Notes: generated by a model from the sequence alone, not told the origin. A stretch of 64,000 nt of DNA from Candidatus Trichorickettsia mobilis (GCF_034366785.1 NZ_CP112932.1:620001-684000); one strand, 5' to 3'. Shown: positions 25,925 through 36,361, counted from the stretch's first letter. Numbers and translations are program-made.

Positions 25925-26400
25925 ATCAAGGCATTAAAAACCATCTCTCTTTAATCATCTGGATCGTCGTACTGATCGCAATTGGTGGGGTTATCGGCTC
26001 TTCAACCAAGCCAGAGATTAGCACTTGGTATAGCACCTTACATCGCTCGACCCTGACACCACCAAATTATGTATTTCCAGTTGCTTGGACTATTTTGTAC
26101 GGCATTATTGGCGCTTGCGGCTGGCTCATTTGGCGTGAGCCGTCATTTCGCAAGCTCAGTGTTATCAAAACTTTATATGTGACTCAGCTCATTTTAAACT
26201 GGAGCTGAGCGCTATTGTTTTTCCATTATCACTTAACTGGACTTTCCCTTATAGTTTTGGGCGCTATGGATATTCTGGTCGGCGCAACAATTTGGTTAGC
26301 TTACCGAAAAATGAGAGCAGTATCGCTGCTGATGATGCCTTATTTATTCTGGATTTTATTTGCGACCTACTTAAATTTCTACATATGGCAGTATAACTGA
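25921..26400 (+). pseudogene. tspO: TspO/MBR-family membrane protein with one in-frame TGA
   Basis: The two halves lie in the same frame. The first gives MNQGIKNHLSLIIWIV ... STLTPPNYVFPVAWTILYGIIG ... LILNWS, then TGA at 26206-26208, then ALLFFHYHLTGLSLIVLG ... LFATYLNFYIWQYN. The stop sits where TspO proteins have a conserved tryptophan (LNW-x-W-x-PLFF), so a single TGG-to-TGA change explains it. Five helices and the WTILYG and ATYLN signatures are otherwise kept. TspO binds tetrapyrroles and related ligands. All clear genes here end on normal stops including TGA, so recoding is unlikely. Confidence 0.78.
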
Positions 26401-26489
26401 GTGAAGATTAGCAATGGTGGTCAAGCATAAAAAACATAGATGTCGTATTTTTATTCATGTAAACGGTTACAACTGAAACACAGGATATT

Positions 26490-27337
26490 ATGAATTACAA
26501 AGAACGAACGGGCAGAGTGATTGATTTCATAGGCAGGCATCTTGATGAAGAGCTGAGCTTAGATGAGCTATGCCGAATCGCTTGTTTTCAAAATATCATT
26601 TTCATCGGTTGTTTACGGCCTACACAGGGTTACCTCTCATGAGCTATATCAAGTGGCTGCGGCTTAAACACGCCGCTCACCAGTTGATCGTACATAAAGA
26701 GGAAACAATTATTAACATTGCGCTGTCAGCCGGATTCGAATCCCATGAATCATTTAGTCGGGTTTTTAAACAAGTTTGTAGGAAACCGCCCTCAGAATTT
26801 AGGCGAAGGTCTAATTGGGAAAGCTTCGAAAATCTACCGCAATCTATACATATTAAAGGTAAAAAAATTATGACGATAACAATTAAAGAACTACCTGCTA
26901 AAAGAGTTGCTGTAATGGAGCATCATGGAGATCCCATGCGATTATCCGACACGCTTGATAAACTCATTACTTGGGCAAAAGCGCAACCAATTAACCTAAA
27001 ACCTAAACCAGGAGAAGCCTTTGGTTTTGACTATCACGATCCACGAGAAGTGAAGCCGGAAGAGTTTCGCTTTGATTTAGCCCTTAGCGTTCCGCAAGAT
27101 TTTAAATTGAATGATCAGGTTATAGAGAGAACATTACCTGCCGGCAGATATGCTGTCACCATGCATAAAGGTTCTCGCGATAATATCGGGGACACGATTT
27201 ACAGCATTTATCGAGATTGGTTACCGCAAGTACAGGAAGAGTTAGGGGATCTGCCTTGCATATTCTGCTATTACAATTTTAATTATGAAGTTGCCGAAAC
27301 AGAATCTTTAACAGAAATTTGGGTGCTTCTTAAGTAA
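26490..27337 (+). pseudogene. AraC-type regulator with GyrI-like effector domain, frameshifted
   Basis: From ATG 26490 the first frame gives the start of an AraC HTH (MNYKERTGRVIDFIGRHLDEELSLDEL, CRIACF) and then shifts at ~26584-26590. The second frame continues SKYHFHRLFTAYTGLPLMSY and the second HTH (INIALSAGFESHESFSRVFKQ), then a GyrI-like domain from ~26870 (TITIKELPAKRVAVMEHHG, FDLALSVPQDF, IFCYYNFNYEVAE). One missing T in a short T run accounts for the break. The GyrI-like part could still be translated alone from the internal ATG near 26870. It would sense small molecules and fits a resistance island. Confidence 0.72.
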
Positions 27338-27357
27338 GGGTGTTGTGTTATACGAGT

Positions 27358-27383
27358 ATTGGGGAGCAATGTCGCTCCTCAAT
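27358..27383. terminator. Candidate bidirectional terminator hairpin
   Basis: ATTGGGGAGC and GCTCCTCAAT pair with one mismatch around a 6-base loop. The hairpin lies between convergent genes and covers the stop codon of the APH(6)-like gene. No long T-run follows on either side, so termination strength is uncertain. Confidence 0.5.
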
Positions 27384-28257
27384 CATTAAATGGCATGACA
27401 TCAAAAATCTTTGTTATCTGTTCAAAATAGCTTATATCACAACCATCCTCTAAAGCCCAAACACACGCAAGTACCGCTTGCACGAAACACCAATCAATGA
27501 TTCGGTGTTCTGACAATTCAAGGGCTTCAGCAAAGCGAGTGACACGGTTATGAATAATATTTGGCGCATCAGCCTGATTCAATAATTCCGGCATCGGGTT
27601 GCGAATAAAAGCTGCCACTTCATACGCGGGTTCGCCAATTACACCTTTCGGATCGATCACCAGCCAATCTTCGCCATTTTGCAAAATATTATCATGATGT
27701 AAATCGCCATGAAGCAAAACATCTGGCTTAGCTGTTTTTAAAAGCTGATCGCGAATTTCTCTGGCTTTTTGCAGCGTTTGCACTGGAATTTTTAGGTCGC
27801 CATCTAATGCTTCAAGCCAATCTTTGATATGCGGAAATGCATGAGTGCTTGGTATTGGGGCTTTGTGCAATCGTTTGATAACACTTGCTGTGATATTAAT
27901 TGCCTCATCATCCTTCTCAGGAAAATAGGACTTTAAAGAGACGCCGGGGACTGCGCATTTAAGTAGAAGCAACCCTGTGTTTTCTGAAAATATTTGGACA
28001 ACCCCAAATCCCTCAAGTGCCATGAGGGCTGCTGCTTCACGCTTGAATCCATCAATATCCAATCCTAATTTTAAAATAATTGGCTGAGGTCCTTGAAACC
28101 CCCATAACACATAATTGTAGCTTAAATTATCGACTAGTTTTAAATTTGATAGCCCATAAGTGTTCGCTAGTTGTGTTACGAGATTCGGCAGATTTTCTTG
28201 CCACTGTCTACCTTTTTTGCCATATAAATTAATGATGTTTTGCTCAAACATTTTCAT
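27379..28257 (-). CDS. APH(6)-like streptomycin phosphotransferase
   Basis: The 292-residue protein fits the aminoglycoside/hydroxyurea antibiotic resistance kinase family that includes StrB. It has SYNYVLWGFQGPQPIILKLG in the N-lobe, FKREAAALMAL, the catalytic loop VLLHGDLHHDNIL and the characteristic WLVIDPKGVIGEPAYEVAAF. It is full length and intact. It starts MKMFEQ; the MFEQ two codons on is also possible. Upstream it overlaps a GNAT gene by 4 bp. Streptomycin is the family substrate, untested here. Confidence 0.86.
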   Translation of the reverse strand: MKMFEQNIINLYGKKGRQWQENLPNLVTQLANTYGLSNLKLVDNLSYNYVLWGFQGPQPIILKLGLDIDGFKREAAALMALEGFGVVQIFSENTGLLLLKCAVPGVSLKSYFPEKDDEAINITASVIKRLHKAPIPSTHAFPHIKDWLEALDGDLKIPVQTLQKAREIRDQLLKTAKPDVLLHGDLHHDNILQNGEDWLVIDPKGVIGEPAYEVAAFIRNPMPELLNQADAPNIIHNRVTRFAEALELSEHRIIDWCFVQAVLACVWALEDGCDISYFEQITKIFDVMPFND

Positions 28258-28673
28258 GAGATGTCTTTCTTCATGAAAATACGATCATAATCTTTCAGAT
28301 ATTTTGGTATGGTCCCTATGCAGTAAAAACCATGCTTTTCATAAAAAGCTTGCGCTTGAAATTCATAAGTATCGACAAATATTTTAGGCAATCTTTTGTT
28401 CTTAGCCACATCATCAATCATGGTGATAATTTTTGTCCCGATGCCTTGTTTTCGGTATTGTTCATTGCACCAGAGTACATCAATATACAGCGCATCACTG
28501 CGTTCCCAAATTAAAGCACCACCTATGATCTGATCAACATCTTTTGCAAATACACTGAAATGAGATGATTTTTCCTTTATGATCTTAGCATTAAAATCAA
28601 CTATCCCATTATGAATGACTTTATCATCCAAAGCATTAGGGGTATTTTCAATGAAATATTCTATGCTGCTCAT
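28254..28673 (-). CDS. GNAT family N-acetyltransferase
   Basis: This 139-residue GNAT has FSVFAKDVDQIIGGALIWERS, ALYIDVLWCNEQYRKQGIGTKII (intact RKQGIG loop) and AQAFYEKHGFYCIGTIPKYL. It is the compact single-domain form, complete. It is coupled to the APH(6)-like gene by a 4-bp overlap. Upstream the strand carries only decayed genes. Confidence 0.83.
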   Translation of the reverse strand: MSSIEYFIENTPNALDDKVIHNGIVDFNAKIIKEKSSHFSVFAKDVDQIIGGALIWERSDALYIDVLWCNEQYRKQGIGTKIITMIDDVAKNKRLPKIFVDTYEFQAQAFYEKHGFYCIGTIPKYLKDYDRIFMKKDIS

Positions 28674-28746
28674 TTTACTTTCCTGCTTGCTGTGAAATTA
28701 GCGACATAAAAGCCAATTAGAATAGTTTCATCATTGATGCACGCTT

Positions 28747-29165
28747 TTAACCATCGTATTTTTTCTGCCATTCATTTTCGCTCATATGGCAATCACTTAT
28801 TAGATATTCCTTATTATCGACGCACTCATTTTGAAGCAATAATTGTCTTACATCTGGCTCACTAAATATCGGTTGATAAATGGAGGCGTCAATGCATTTC
28901 ATATCAGCTTGGTTGATCAAGTTAGGTAGCATTTTCTCAATATTGCCATTGCGATTTTCGCCTTCTGCAACCTCAATTGGAAATTTTAGTTGCGGCCAAG
29001 CAGTTTGCTCTGGGTAGCTGTAGGCATAATTTATAATACCTTCGATGCTAAAAACAGGCCACTTAATTTTAATGCTTGAGAAATTTGAGTTAATGCTAGT
29101 CTTGGTTTATGGATATGATGTAAAACAAATCGGCAATACACCATGTCAAACGTCTTGTTTAATTT
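28747..29165 (-). pseudogene. SAM methyltransferase remnant
   Basis: On the minus strand, broken frames give TFDMVYCRFVLHHIHKPRLAL (motif IV-like region of a class I methyltransferase), then after shifts SGLFLASKVL and a C-terminal piece of 61 codons (MLPNLINQADMKCIDASI...). No motif I was found in frame. The pieces are in the correct order, so this is one decayed gene of the island. Confidence 0.55.
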
Positions 29166-29274
29166 TTCAAGTTCATAAATAATTCCAGTTTAATCCAACA
29201 GGAAGTAGCGCGTACATATCTGATCGGAAAGCTTGGTAATTTCGTTTTAGTCCTAAATTTTTTAAAAATTCGTC

Positions 29275-29377
29275 TCGAGAAAAATGCTCTAATTATTATT
29301 AAATCTTGTTCTATTTGGGCGTACGTTTACCACTCGACATTTTTTCGCCATGCTTGGATAAAAATTTCTGGTATCAT
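29275..29377 (-). pseudogene. AbiEii-type toxin N-terminal remnant
   Basis: The minus-strand ATG at 29375-29377 overlaps the stop of the AbiEi-like gene by ATGA, as in abiE operons. It encodes MIPEIFIQAWRKNVEW, a stop where glutamine is expected, then TYAQIEQDLIIIRAF. This matches the usual start of AbiEii-family nucleotidyltransferase toxins. The rest of the toxin, including the catalytic GGT-x-L core, is missing. Confidence 0.55.
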
Positions 29378-30045
29378 AAATCACTCTCAAAATCAGTATT
29401 TTCAATAATTTTCCATTTTTTATACCTAGGGTGCCCAGTTTTTGATATGTATGGAACAAGGGAAACAAAAGGTCTTCTTGAATTTTTTAGGTATTCTACA
29501 AGTCTATAGATTATTTTCTCTTTCTTTTCTTCATCTTCCATCACATCAATTTTCTCCAAGACAAATCCTAATCGTTGAATTTGCGCCACTTCCCCCAAGT
29601 GCTCAGCAAGTTCAATTAATTTATGTTCATCGATACTGGGAGCAAGTTCTGATAAGACAGTAGCAATGTGACTAATACCAGCCGCCCTAGCTGAATATTT
29701 GAAAAGATCAATAGCCAGTAACTCCAGAGTAGCTACTTTTAAATAACCGGTACTGCGACAAAATCTTTGGTTGGTAAACCCTCTAAAGAATCCTTGTAGA
29801 CAAGTTCAATCACTACATCACCAAATTTGATGGGATGCTTAACCTGTTTGTTGGTGATCACTTGAAAACGAGCTGGTTTTTGATGGGTCGCACCATAAAA
29901 CAATCGGGCACTAAGTAGATCAACGTAATAATCAACATTTAGGTGTTTCATGATAATAGGAACTAATTCTTCTGCTGGAATAGATCCATATCCACCAGTC
30001 AGAATGAGTTTGTGGGAGAAGTTTATTGAATTTCCAAATGACTAA
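29374..30045 (-). pseudogene. AbiEi-type antitoxin/regulator remnant
   Basis: Two minus-strand frames carry the C-terminal two thirds of an AbiEi-like antitoxin. The upstream piece (~30045-29739) gives LILTGGYGSIPAEELVPII and LSARLFYGATHQKPARFQV. After a frameshift near 29740 the next gives GYLKVATLELLAIDLFKYS ... GHPRYKKWKIIENTDFESDL, the typical end of the family. The N-terminal winged helix is absent. It is paired with the toxin remnant, so the system is no longer functional here. Confidence 0.65.
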
Positions 30046-30110
30046 TCTCTATCACTTTTCTGTAAGTGTTTTTATGGATTCTTGATAATGTTCTGAATTT
30101 TTTAATAGTT

Positions 30111-30638
30111 TCATGTATTTAATAGGTTTCGTATTGATCTCTTAAAGGATACACCATCAAGTCCTCCTCTAGCTCCACAGCAATAGTCCCTACATGCATT
30201 GCCGCCATAAGCTCCATCAATAAATTTGATATCTTCAGCTGTGGCTATTATTTTCAAATTGCAGTCTCTTTCTTCTGCATTTCCTTTAAATAAAAAAGTC
30301 TTATCACTTGTGTAGTATGCAGTTCCAAACAAAAAACAAGAATGACCGTTAAAGAACTCAAGGCGAAATTTAAAATAGATGATATTTTCAGCGACTTTGA
30401 CAATCTCAAGAATATCTTCTGATAAATAAGTAGTTCCGTCAATATTACCATTTTTAAAACTGCGTTTGTATACGCCTGCGATCTTATCAATAAGCAGAGA
30501 TGCTTCATTTGTATTCCCTGGCATTTGATTCAGTTTATCTTCTTCCTTTAATTTTTCTGCTTGAGCGACTCCTACTACAATAAAAGAGAAAATACAGTAA
30601 AAAAATAATATAGTTTTAAATTTTAACTTCATAACCAT
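30111..30638 (-). CDS. Exported hypothetical protein
   Basis: The 175-residue product starts with a signal peptide (MKLKFKTILFFYCIFSFIVVG, likely cut after VAQA). The mature part has a cysteine-rich C-terminus, GGNACRDYCCGARGG followed by LDGVSFKRS. The family is not recognised; the arrangement resembles small periplasmic beta proteins. MVMKLKF or MKLKF could be the start. It sits between the AbiE remnant and tRNA-fMet, at the right edge of the island. Confidence 0.6.
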   Translation of the reverse strand: MVMKLKFKTILFFYCIFSFIVVGVAQAEKLKEEDKLNQMPGNTNEASLLIDKIAGVYKRSFKNGNIDGTTYLSEDILEIVKVAENIIYFKFRLEFFNGHSCFLFGTAYYTSDKTFLFKGNAEERDCNLKIIATAEDIKFIDGAYGGNACRDYCCGARGGLDGVSFKRSIRNLLNT

Positions 30639-30908
30639 ACTATTCCCTAGGGCTATAAATAAAAGGACAAGTCATTCCAATAGCAGTAGCAAACACTATG
30701 CGTAAGGAGAGTAATAAGCGTAATAAGTACAAAGCATAATCACTACCTCTATTCTCTGTAATTAGATTTATATAGTTTAATCGTAAATATCTTATTTTTT
30801 ATAATGCTTTGCTATTTTAAAACAGAGAAGGCTTTGTGGCAAGATTAGTAATAAAACACCATAAGGAGGGACGGTATCTGGTATATTAAAAAACGCTTGC
30901 AGAATAAT

Positions 30909-30985
<77 letters not shown>

Positions 30986-31041
30986 ATAAATAATAGACTT
31001 TTCACACAAACTTACTGGCTGGTGATTTTGTCGTTAAAACT

Positions 31042-31184
31042 GAGAGTGTTCAATGAACTGTGTCAATTAAGTTAAAATACGTCTGAGCTGAGGTTACTAC
31101 GTTTCCGTGACAGTCCAGAGAGTTAGCAAGCCTTCTGGATTGCTTCAGGCCAAGCCTTCGCAATGATATTTGATACAGTTCATT
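31042..31184. repeat. Palindromic repeat with GAGAGTGTTCAATGAACTG end
   Basis: GAGAGTGTTCAATGAACTGTGTCAA (31042-31066) is mirrored by TTGATACAGTTCATT at 31170-31184. The interior holds cagtccagag and ttctggattgcttcagg...ccttcgcaatga, pieces of the same gaagcaatcc-type unit seen at 4275-4650 and 36470-36600. It is another member of this dispersed family. The rest of the gap to 31556 is AT-rich without a gene. Confidence 0.6.
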
Positions 31185-31556
31185 AAAGATTCACTTAAAA
31201 CTTAAAACTTGCCTTCGCTCTCCATGTATTTTTATGTACGCCGCGATCCTCGCTAAAAATTCTTTAACTATTTCTTATGAGAGAAGTCCAATAAATTAAT
31301 GATCTTTTTAGCAATTTATTCCTGGGAAAAGTAGTGTATCAAAATAGATATAAAACACAGCACTAGAATTTTTACTTAAATCTACCTAGTTAAGCAATTT
31401 TATAATTTGCCCTCCAATTCTCAGCACTTCTCCTATATTTTTGTCTTAAAAATTCCTCAACTATTTCTAGCTTATGCAAGAGGTAGTTGTTGTATAAGTA
31501 AAGATATTTGCATACAGATGATACACAAAAATACAGGGTAAGAAAGCCCAGTAAAA

Positions 31557-31781
31557 CTATTTTGCTCCAAACTTCAAACCACCGAATTTCCTATTGAAAT
31601 CACTTATACTTTTATTAGATTCATTGATTACGTTTAAACCATCTTTAGTCCAAGCAGGGTGCTTTCTATAATCAACATCCATTAAAATTTCTTCAACGTT
31701 AAGAGTCGAATTTGTTTCAAATACATCTTCTCCGATTTTTATACGTAATTTTTTATAAGTTGGATGTATACCAAGTTTCAT
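31557..31781 (-). CDS. rpmE: 50S ribosomal protein L31
   Basis: The 74-residue product starts MKLGIHPTYKKLRIKIGEDVFET and has the L31 signatures DVDYRKHPAWTKDGLNV and FNRKFGGLKFG. It lacks the zinc-binding cysteines, as in alphaproteobacterial L31. It follows rpmB with an ATGA overlap, so the two large-subunit proteins are co-translated. Confidence 0.95.
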   Translation of the reverse strand: MKLGIHPTYKKLRIKIGEDVFETNSTLNVEEILMDVDYRKHPAWTKDGLNVINESNKSISDFNRKFGGLKFGAK

Positions 31782-32077
31782 AAATTTTCTTCAGCTTTCT
31801 TTGTGATAATTTTTCTTTTAACTAGTTTAGCTCGGTCGGACAACATATTCTCAGATATTTTTATCATATATTCATCAAAACCACCAGTTTTTTCTACTGA
31901 ACGTATACATCTAGCATTTACCCTAAATTTATACTGTGAACCAGTTACATCACTAACAAATCGCACAACACGCATATTTGGCTCAAAACGCCTTCTAGTT
32001 TTACGCTCTGAATGCGATACTTTGTTCCCATATAAAACACCTACACCAGTAAGTTCACATTTACGAGACACTACCAC
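31778..32077 (-). CDS. rpmB: 50S ribosomal protein L28
   Basis: The 99-residue protein begins MVVSRKCELTGVGVLYGNKVSHSERKT-like and has KTRRRFEPNMRVVRF and the VNARCIRSVEKTGG segment, all standard for L28. It precedes rpmE in a two-gene operon, an order also known from Rickettsia. No upstream promoter could be assigned with confidence in the AT-rich gap at 32078-32272. Confidence 0.95.
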   Translation of the reverse strand: MVVSRKCELTGVGVLYGNKVSHSERKTRRRFEPNMRVVRFVSDVTGSQYKFRVNARCIRSVEKTGGFDEYMIKISENMLSDRAKLVKRKIITKKAEENL

Positions 32078-32272
32078 TACCTATTTAAATTAACTAAAAA
32101 CTATTAAGAGCAGATGATATCATCAATAAATATATTGTCAATAACTTATCAATTATTGATTTTGAAAATTCTAGCAAAACACTTGAGGATATTAGAATAA
32201 ATTTTAGAGTAGAAAGATAAGAAAATAGACAAAAAATTCAATTAACTATCATGCAGTTTCCGAAGAGGTCTA

Positions 32273-32740
32273 TTACATAGGCTTAATTACCATCAAAAAG
32301 AAAATGATCACTAAGCTGATAAAAGCTGGCCAACCTAAGTAAAACCATAATTTGAATAACTTATAATATTCAGTTGGTAATTCTTCATTGATAGCCTGCG
32401 CCTTCAAAGCTATATTCCTTAGTTTAATTTGAATCCATACTACCGGCAACCAACAAATTCCTGCAATAATATACCCTATATAAGTTAAGACTAACCAAAA
32501 ATCAGAAAAATCATAGCCTACTAGCTTGATTAAGATAACGCCACTAATTGGCTGAATAATAACGCTTGGAGTAGTGAATAGAAAATCAGCTAGCACAGTA
32601 GTTTTAGCAGCATAGACTTTAGCTGCTAAATCACCTGTTTTATTAGCCCACCACATAAAAAATGCAATACCAAGTCCAGTGCCAAATAAAATAGTAGCGC
32701 TAATTATATGTATAGCCTTAATGAAAAAGTACCAATCCAC
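32273..32740 (-). CDS. DUF2269 family membrane protein
   Basis: This 155-residue protein has four hydrophobic helices (FIKAIHIISATILFGTGLGIAFF; DFLFTTPSVIIQPISGVILI; WLVLTYIGYIIAGICWL; YLGWPAFISLVIIFFLMVI) in the pattern of DUF2269. The early histidine of KAIHIISA is typical. Function is unknown. It starts one base from the stop of the SDR-DoxX gene upstream, so both are expressed together. Confidence 0.8.
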   Translation of the reverse strand: MDWYFFIKAIHIISATILFGTGLGIAFFMWWANKTGDLAAKVYAAKTTVLADFLFTTPSVIIQPISGVILIKLVGYDFSDFWLVLTYIGYIIAGICWLPVVWIQIKLRNIALKAQAINEELPTEYYKLFKLWFYLGWPAFISLVIIFFLMVIKPM

Positions 32741-34032
32741 TACTTATCTCTTTCGATTGCAAGTAACACACAAGCTAAAAGTATAATAGGAATATTTTTA
32801 GTAAGAGATCCTAAAGGCTCAAGCCATAAAACCGGTTCTAATAATGTTAAAATAAAGGTATAACCAACTATTACTGAAATTTGTATTAAAATTATTAGAG
32901 TTATTCTTTGTTTAAATATCAAGAGAACGCCAAGTATTACATCTAGCAAGCATGAAGAATATAACATTAGTTGATTTAGTTGATCGTTAAAACCAAATTT
33001 TCTTATAATTTCTATTCCAGGCTCTGGTGCTCCTAAGCCAGTAATTACTCCTGTAACTATCCAAAATAATCCAAGCACCCATTTTAATAATGGTTTAAGT
33101 ACAAATAACCGTGCATGCCATAATGATTGTAAGGTAAGTGGATCGGTAGAGAGTCCAAGCTCTAGATTTTTTGGAAAAATAGAAGTAAAGCTTATGAAGT
33201 CTTGTTTATCAGCTGTGTTAGGAAGCATCATCATTTTGTAAGAGGTACTATTTAATGGACCACTACCTATCAAATCTCCTATTTTAGATATAAATTTAAT
33301 AAATATAAGAGGGATGCTAATAAGAATAGCTGGTTTCAGTCCCAGCCATTTTCTAAAATTAATTAGTATATCTTTAACAGTGACAATTTCAGGACCAACT
33401 ATCTTTAGAATTTTTTTGATTTCTCCTTCTCTTTTAGCACAATGCAAAACTACATTAGTTAAATCACTCACATGCACAGGTTGAAATTGCTGTAACCCAT
33501 CTCCCATAAGAAATATAAAATATGGAATAGCAGCTAATCCTCTCAATAGTGAAGTACCTCCATATGAGCCATTGGCATATATTAGGGATGGTTGTAATAT
33601 GACCCAATCAACTGCAGTTATTGTCTTGAGATAATTATCTGCTGTTTTTTTACTACTGGAGTAATCTGTTGTTTTCTCATCATCTATACCAAGTGCTGAT
33701 ATGTGAATAATTCTTTTTACTTTAGCTTGTACACATGCATCAAAAAGAGCTTTTGGTCCATTTATATGAACATTCTCTATTTTATTAGAACCAGATGAAT
33801 TTAACACCCCCACTACATTCACGACAATATCAATATTTTCCAGCCGTTTAAGCCAAATTTTAGCGGTGATATCTTGGTTAAAATCGCAAGCGATGACTTC
33901 AGCCAGAGGGAGTCTTCCTTTTGTTCTTTCTACATCTCTTACCGCACACACAACCTCATATTCATCATTTATGAAAGCAGCGGTAATGTAAGAACCGATA
34001 AAACCACTTCCTCCGAGTACTAGCACTCTCAA
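32740..34032 (-). CDS. NAD(P)-binding SDR protein with C-terminal DoxX-like membrane domain
   Basis: Residues 1-~290 form an atypical SDR/NmrA-like domain: LVLGGSGFIGSYITAAF (GGxGxxG dinucleotide site), VVCAVRDVER, NVVGVLN, a YSSSKKTADNYL active-site-like segment and WVILQPSLIYA. The C-terminal ~120 residues hold four membrane helices of DoxX-like type (KWVLGLFWIVTGVITGLGAP, LDVILGVLLIFK). This fusion is known in several proteobacteria next to a DUF2269 gene, as here. Substrate unknown. Confidence 0.82.
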   Translation of the reverse strand: MRVLVLGGSGFIGSYITAAFINDEYEVVCAVRDVERTKGRLPLAEVIACDFNQDITAKIWLKRLENIDIVVNVVGVLNSSGSNKIENVHINGPKALFDACVQAKVKRIIHISALGIDDEKTTDYSSSKKTADNYLKTITAVDWVILQPSLIYANGSYGGTSLLRGLAAIPYFIFLMGDGLQQFQPVHVSDLTNVVLHCAKREGEIKKILKIVGPEIVTVKDILINFRKWLGLKPAILISIPLIFIKFISKIGDLIGSGPLNSTSYKMMMLPNTADKQDFISFTSIFPKNLELGLSTDPLTLQSLWHARLFVLKPLLKWVLGLFWIVTGVITGLGAPEPGIEIIRKFGFNDQLNQLMLYSSCLLDVILGVLLIFKQRITLIILIQISVIVGYTFILTLLEPVLWLEPLGSLTKNIPIILLACVLLAIERDK

Positions 34033-34277
34033 ATTACTCTCACACTTACAATATTAAATTATTAATAAAGCAATTCAATTTTGCTAGAAACCAATTGTTA
34101 TATTTAATAAAATTTTTGTAAAAACAATATTTTCTTGAGTGATAAAAAAATTACGATAAATTAACACACTTATCTAAATACTCGATAATCGAACAGCATA
34201 AGCTTTACATATTAGTAAAGTTTGTTGTAGAATCAAATTATATAAGCTTTGTTAAACATATAAATAAATTAGCAGTA

Positions 34278-35441
34278 ATGAATATTCATGAATACCAAGC
34301 GAAACAGGTTTTAAGAAAATATAATGTTCCAACATCTCATGGCATAGTCGCATTGAAAGAAAAAGAAGTTGATGATATTATTAATAATCTGGAAGCCAAT
34401 CTGTATGTCATAAAAGCTCAAATCCACGCTGGTGGACGGGGAAAGGCTGGAGGCGTAAAACTGGTTAGAAATAAAGAGGATGCAAAAAAAATAGCTCATT
34501 CTATGTTTGGCACTACTCTAGTTACTCATCAAACTGGTCCAGCTGGGCAAGTAGTGCGCCGTGTTTATATCGAATCAGGATGCGATATATTAAAAGAATA
34601 TTATTTCAGCTGTGTATTTGACCGTGTCAAAGCTTGCGTTACTTTTATGGCTTCTACTGAAGGTGGAGTTGAAATTGAGGAAGTAGCAGAGAAAACTCCG
34701 GAAAAAATTATTAGAGTGTCTGTTGATTCTGCCACTGGGATACAACCATTTCATTGTCGTAAAATTGCTTATGGGCTTGAATTTCATGCAGAACAAGCCA
34801 AGCAGATGATAAAGATTGTGGAAACAACCTACAAAGCTTTTGTTAGTACTGATGCAAATCAGATTGAAATTAACCCTTTGGTGTTAACTCATGAAGGTAC
34901 TTTATTAGCACTTGATGCTAAAATCAATTTTGATGACAATGCTTTATTTAAGCATCCTGAAATTGAAGCAATGCGTGACGAAGATGAAGAAGATCCGCTG
35001 GAAACTAGAGCTGGAGCAGTAGGCTTAAGCTATGTTAAGATGGATGGTAACATCGGATGTATGGTAAATGGCGCTGGCCTTGCCATGGCAACTATGGATA
35101 TTATCAAATTATATGGAGCTTCTCCTGCAAATTTTCTAGATGTTGGTGGTGGAGCAGATCGTGAGCGAGTAACCGAAGCATTTAAAATTATTTTATCGGA
35201 TAAAGCGGTACAAGGGATTCTGATTAATATTTTTGGTGGCATCATGCGCTGTGATGTTATAGCTGAAGGTGTAGTAGCCGCAGCTAAAGATATCGGCCTT
35301 TCAGTACCTTTAGTAGTAAGACTTGCTGGCACTAATTTTGAACTAGGAAAGAATATTTTAGCAAATTCAGGATTAAAAATAATTGCAGCAGATGATTTAG
35401 CGGATGCTGCAAGTAAAATTGTAGCTGCAGTTAATGCTTGA
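34278..35441 (+). CDS. sucC: Succinate--CoA ligase, beta subunit
   Basis: SucC binds nucleotide and, with SucD, makes ATP or GTP from succinyl-CoA in the TCA cycle. The 387-residue protein begins [20 protein letters not shown] and carries the ATP-grasp domain ([20 protein letters not shown]), [11 protein letters not shown], and the C-terminal CoA-ligase domain with [17 protein letters not shown]. It is full length. sucD follows 47 bp downstream. Confidence 0.97.
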   Translation: MNIHEYQAKQVLRKYNVPTSHGIVALKEKEVDDIINNLEANLYVIKAQIHAGGRGKAGGVKLVRNKEDAKKIAHSMFGTTLVTHQTGPAGQVVRRVYIESGCDILKEYYFSCVFDRVKACVTFMASTEGGVEIEEVAEKTPEKIIRVSVDSATGIQPFHCRKIAYGLEFHAEQAKQMIKIVETTYKAFVSTDANQIEINPLVLTHEGTLLALDAKINFDDNALFKHPEIEAMRDEDEEDPLETRAGAVGLSYVKMDGNIGCMVNGAGLAMATMDIIKLYGASPANFLDVGGGADRERVTEAFKIILSDKAVQGILINIFGGIMRCDVIAEGVVAAAKDIGLSVPLVVRLAGTNFELGKNILANSGLKIIAADDLADAASKIVAAVNA

Positions 35442-35488
35442 TTATCATTTATGTTAATTCTGAATTCTTAAATAATGGTATAAATTAT

Positions 35489-36361
35489 ATGGCAATATTG
35501 GTTAATAAAAATACAAAAGTAATCTGTCAAGGTTTTACAGGTGCACAAGGTACATTCCATTCTGAACAAGCTATAAGTTATGGTACTAAAATGGTGGGCG
35601 GAGTTACTCCTGGCAAAGGAGGTAAGACTCATCTAGATCTTCCAGTATATGATACCGTAGAAGAAGCTGTTTCAAGAACTGGTGCTACTGCTACAGTAAT
35701 TTATGTTCCACCTCCATATGCGGCAGATTCTATCTTAGAAGCAATTGACGCTGAAATAGCACTGATTGTATGTATCACGGAAGGTATCCCGGTACTTGAT
35801 ATGATCAAAGTTAAGAGAGCATTGTCAAGGTCAAAATCTAGATTAGTTGGACCTAACTGCCCAGGAGTAATTACTCCTGATGAATGTAAAATTGGTATTA
35901 TGCCAGGACATATTCACAAAAAAGGACATATAGGTATTGTTTCAAGATCAGGTACTCTCACTTATGAAGCAGTGGCACAAACAACAGCAGTTGGTTTGGG
36001 GCAGTCAACTTGTGTTGGTATAGGAGGAGATCCAGTAAACGGCACTAATTTTGTTGATTGCATCGAGATGTTTTTGGCAGACGATCAAACCAGTGCCATA
36101 ATTATGATTGGAGAAATTGGAGGCACTGCCGAAGAAGAAGCTGCTGAATTTATCAAACAATCTAAAATTAAAAAGCCCATAGTTAGTTTTATTGCTGGGA
36201 TCACGGCTCCTCCAGGCAAAAGAATGGGACATGCCGGAGCTATTATTGCCGGTGGCAAAGGTTCTGCTGCAGAGAAATTAGAAGCTTTACAAAGCGCAGG
36301 AGTAATAATTTCTCAGTCACCAGCAGAAATTGGTAAGACTATCAAAAAATTAATAAGTTGA
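35489..36361 (+). CDS. sucD: Succinate--CoA ligase, alpha subunit
   Basis: Starting at ATG 35489 ([18 protein letters not shown]), this 290-residue subunit has the CoA-binding domain [21 protein letters not shown], the [11 protein letters not shown] segment and the phosphohistidine loop [15 protein letters not shown]. An in-frame start at 35438 is possible but would add residues not conserved in the family. It is co-transcribed with sucC. Confidence 0.96.
   Translation: MAILVNKNTKVICQGFTGAQGTFHSEQAISYGTKMVGGVTPGKGGKTHLDLPVYDTVEEAVSRTGATATVIYVPPPYAADSILEAIDAEIALIVCITEGIPVLDMIKVKRALSRSKSRLVGPNCPGVITPDECKIGIMPGHIHKKGHIGIVSRSGTLTYEAVAQTTAVGLGQSTCVGIGGDPVNGTNFVDCIEMFLADDQTSAIIMIGEIGGTAEEEAAEFIKQSKIKKPIVSFIAGITAPPGKRMGHAGAIIAGGKGSAAEKLEALQSAGVIISQSPAEIGKTIKKLIS

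Noticed and set aside
26206-26208. TGA read as tryptophan (altered code)
   Set aside because: Many intact genes in the window end on TGA and have tryptophan as TGG, so one TGA in tspO is best explained as a nonsense mutation.
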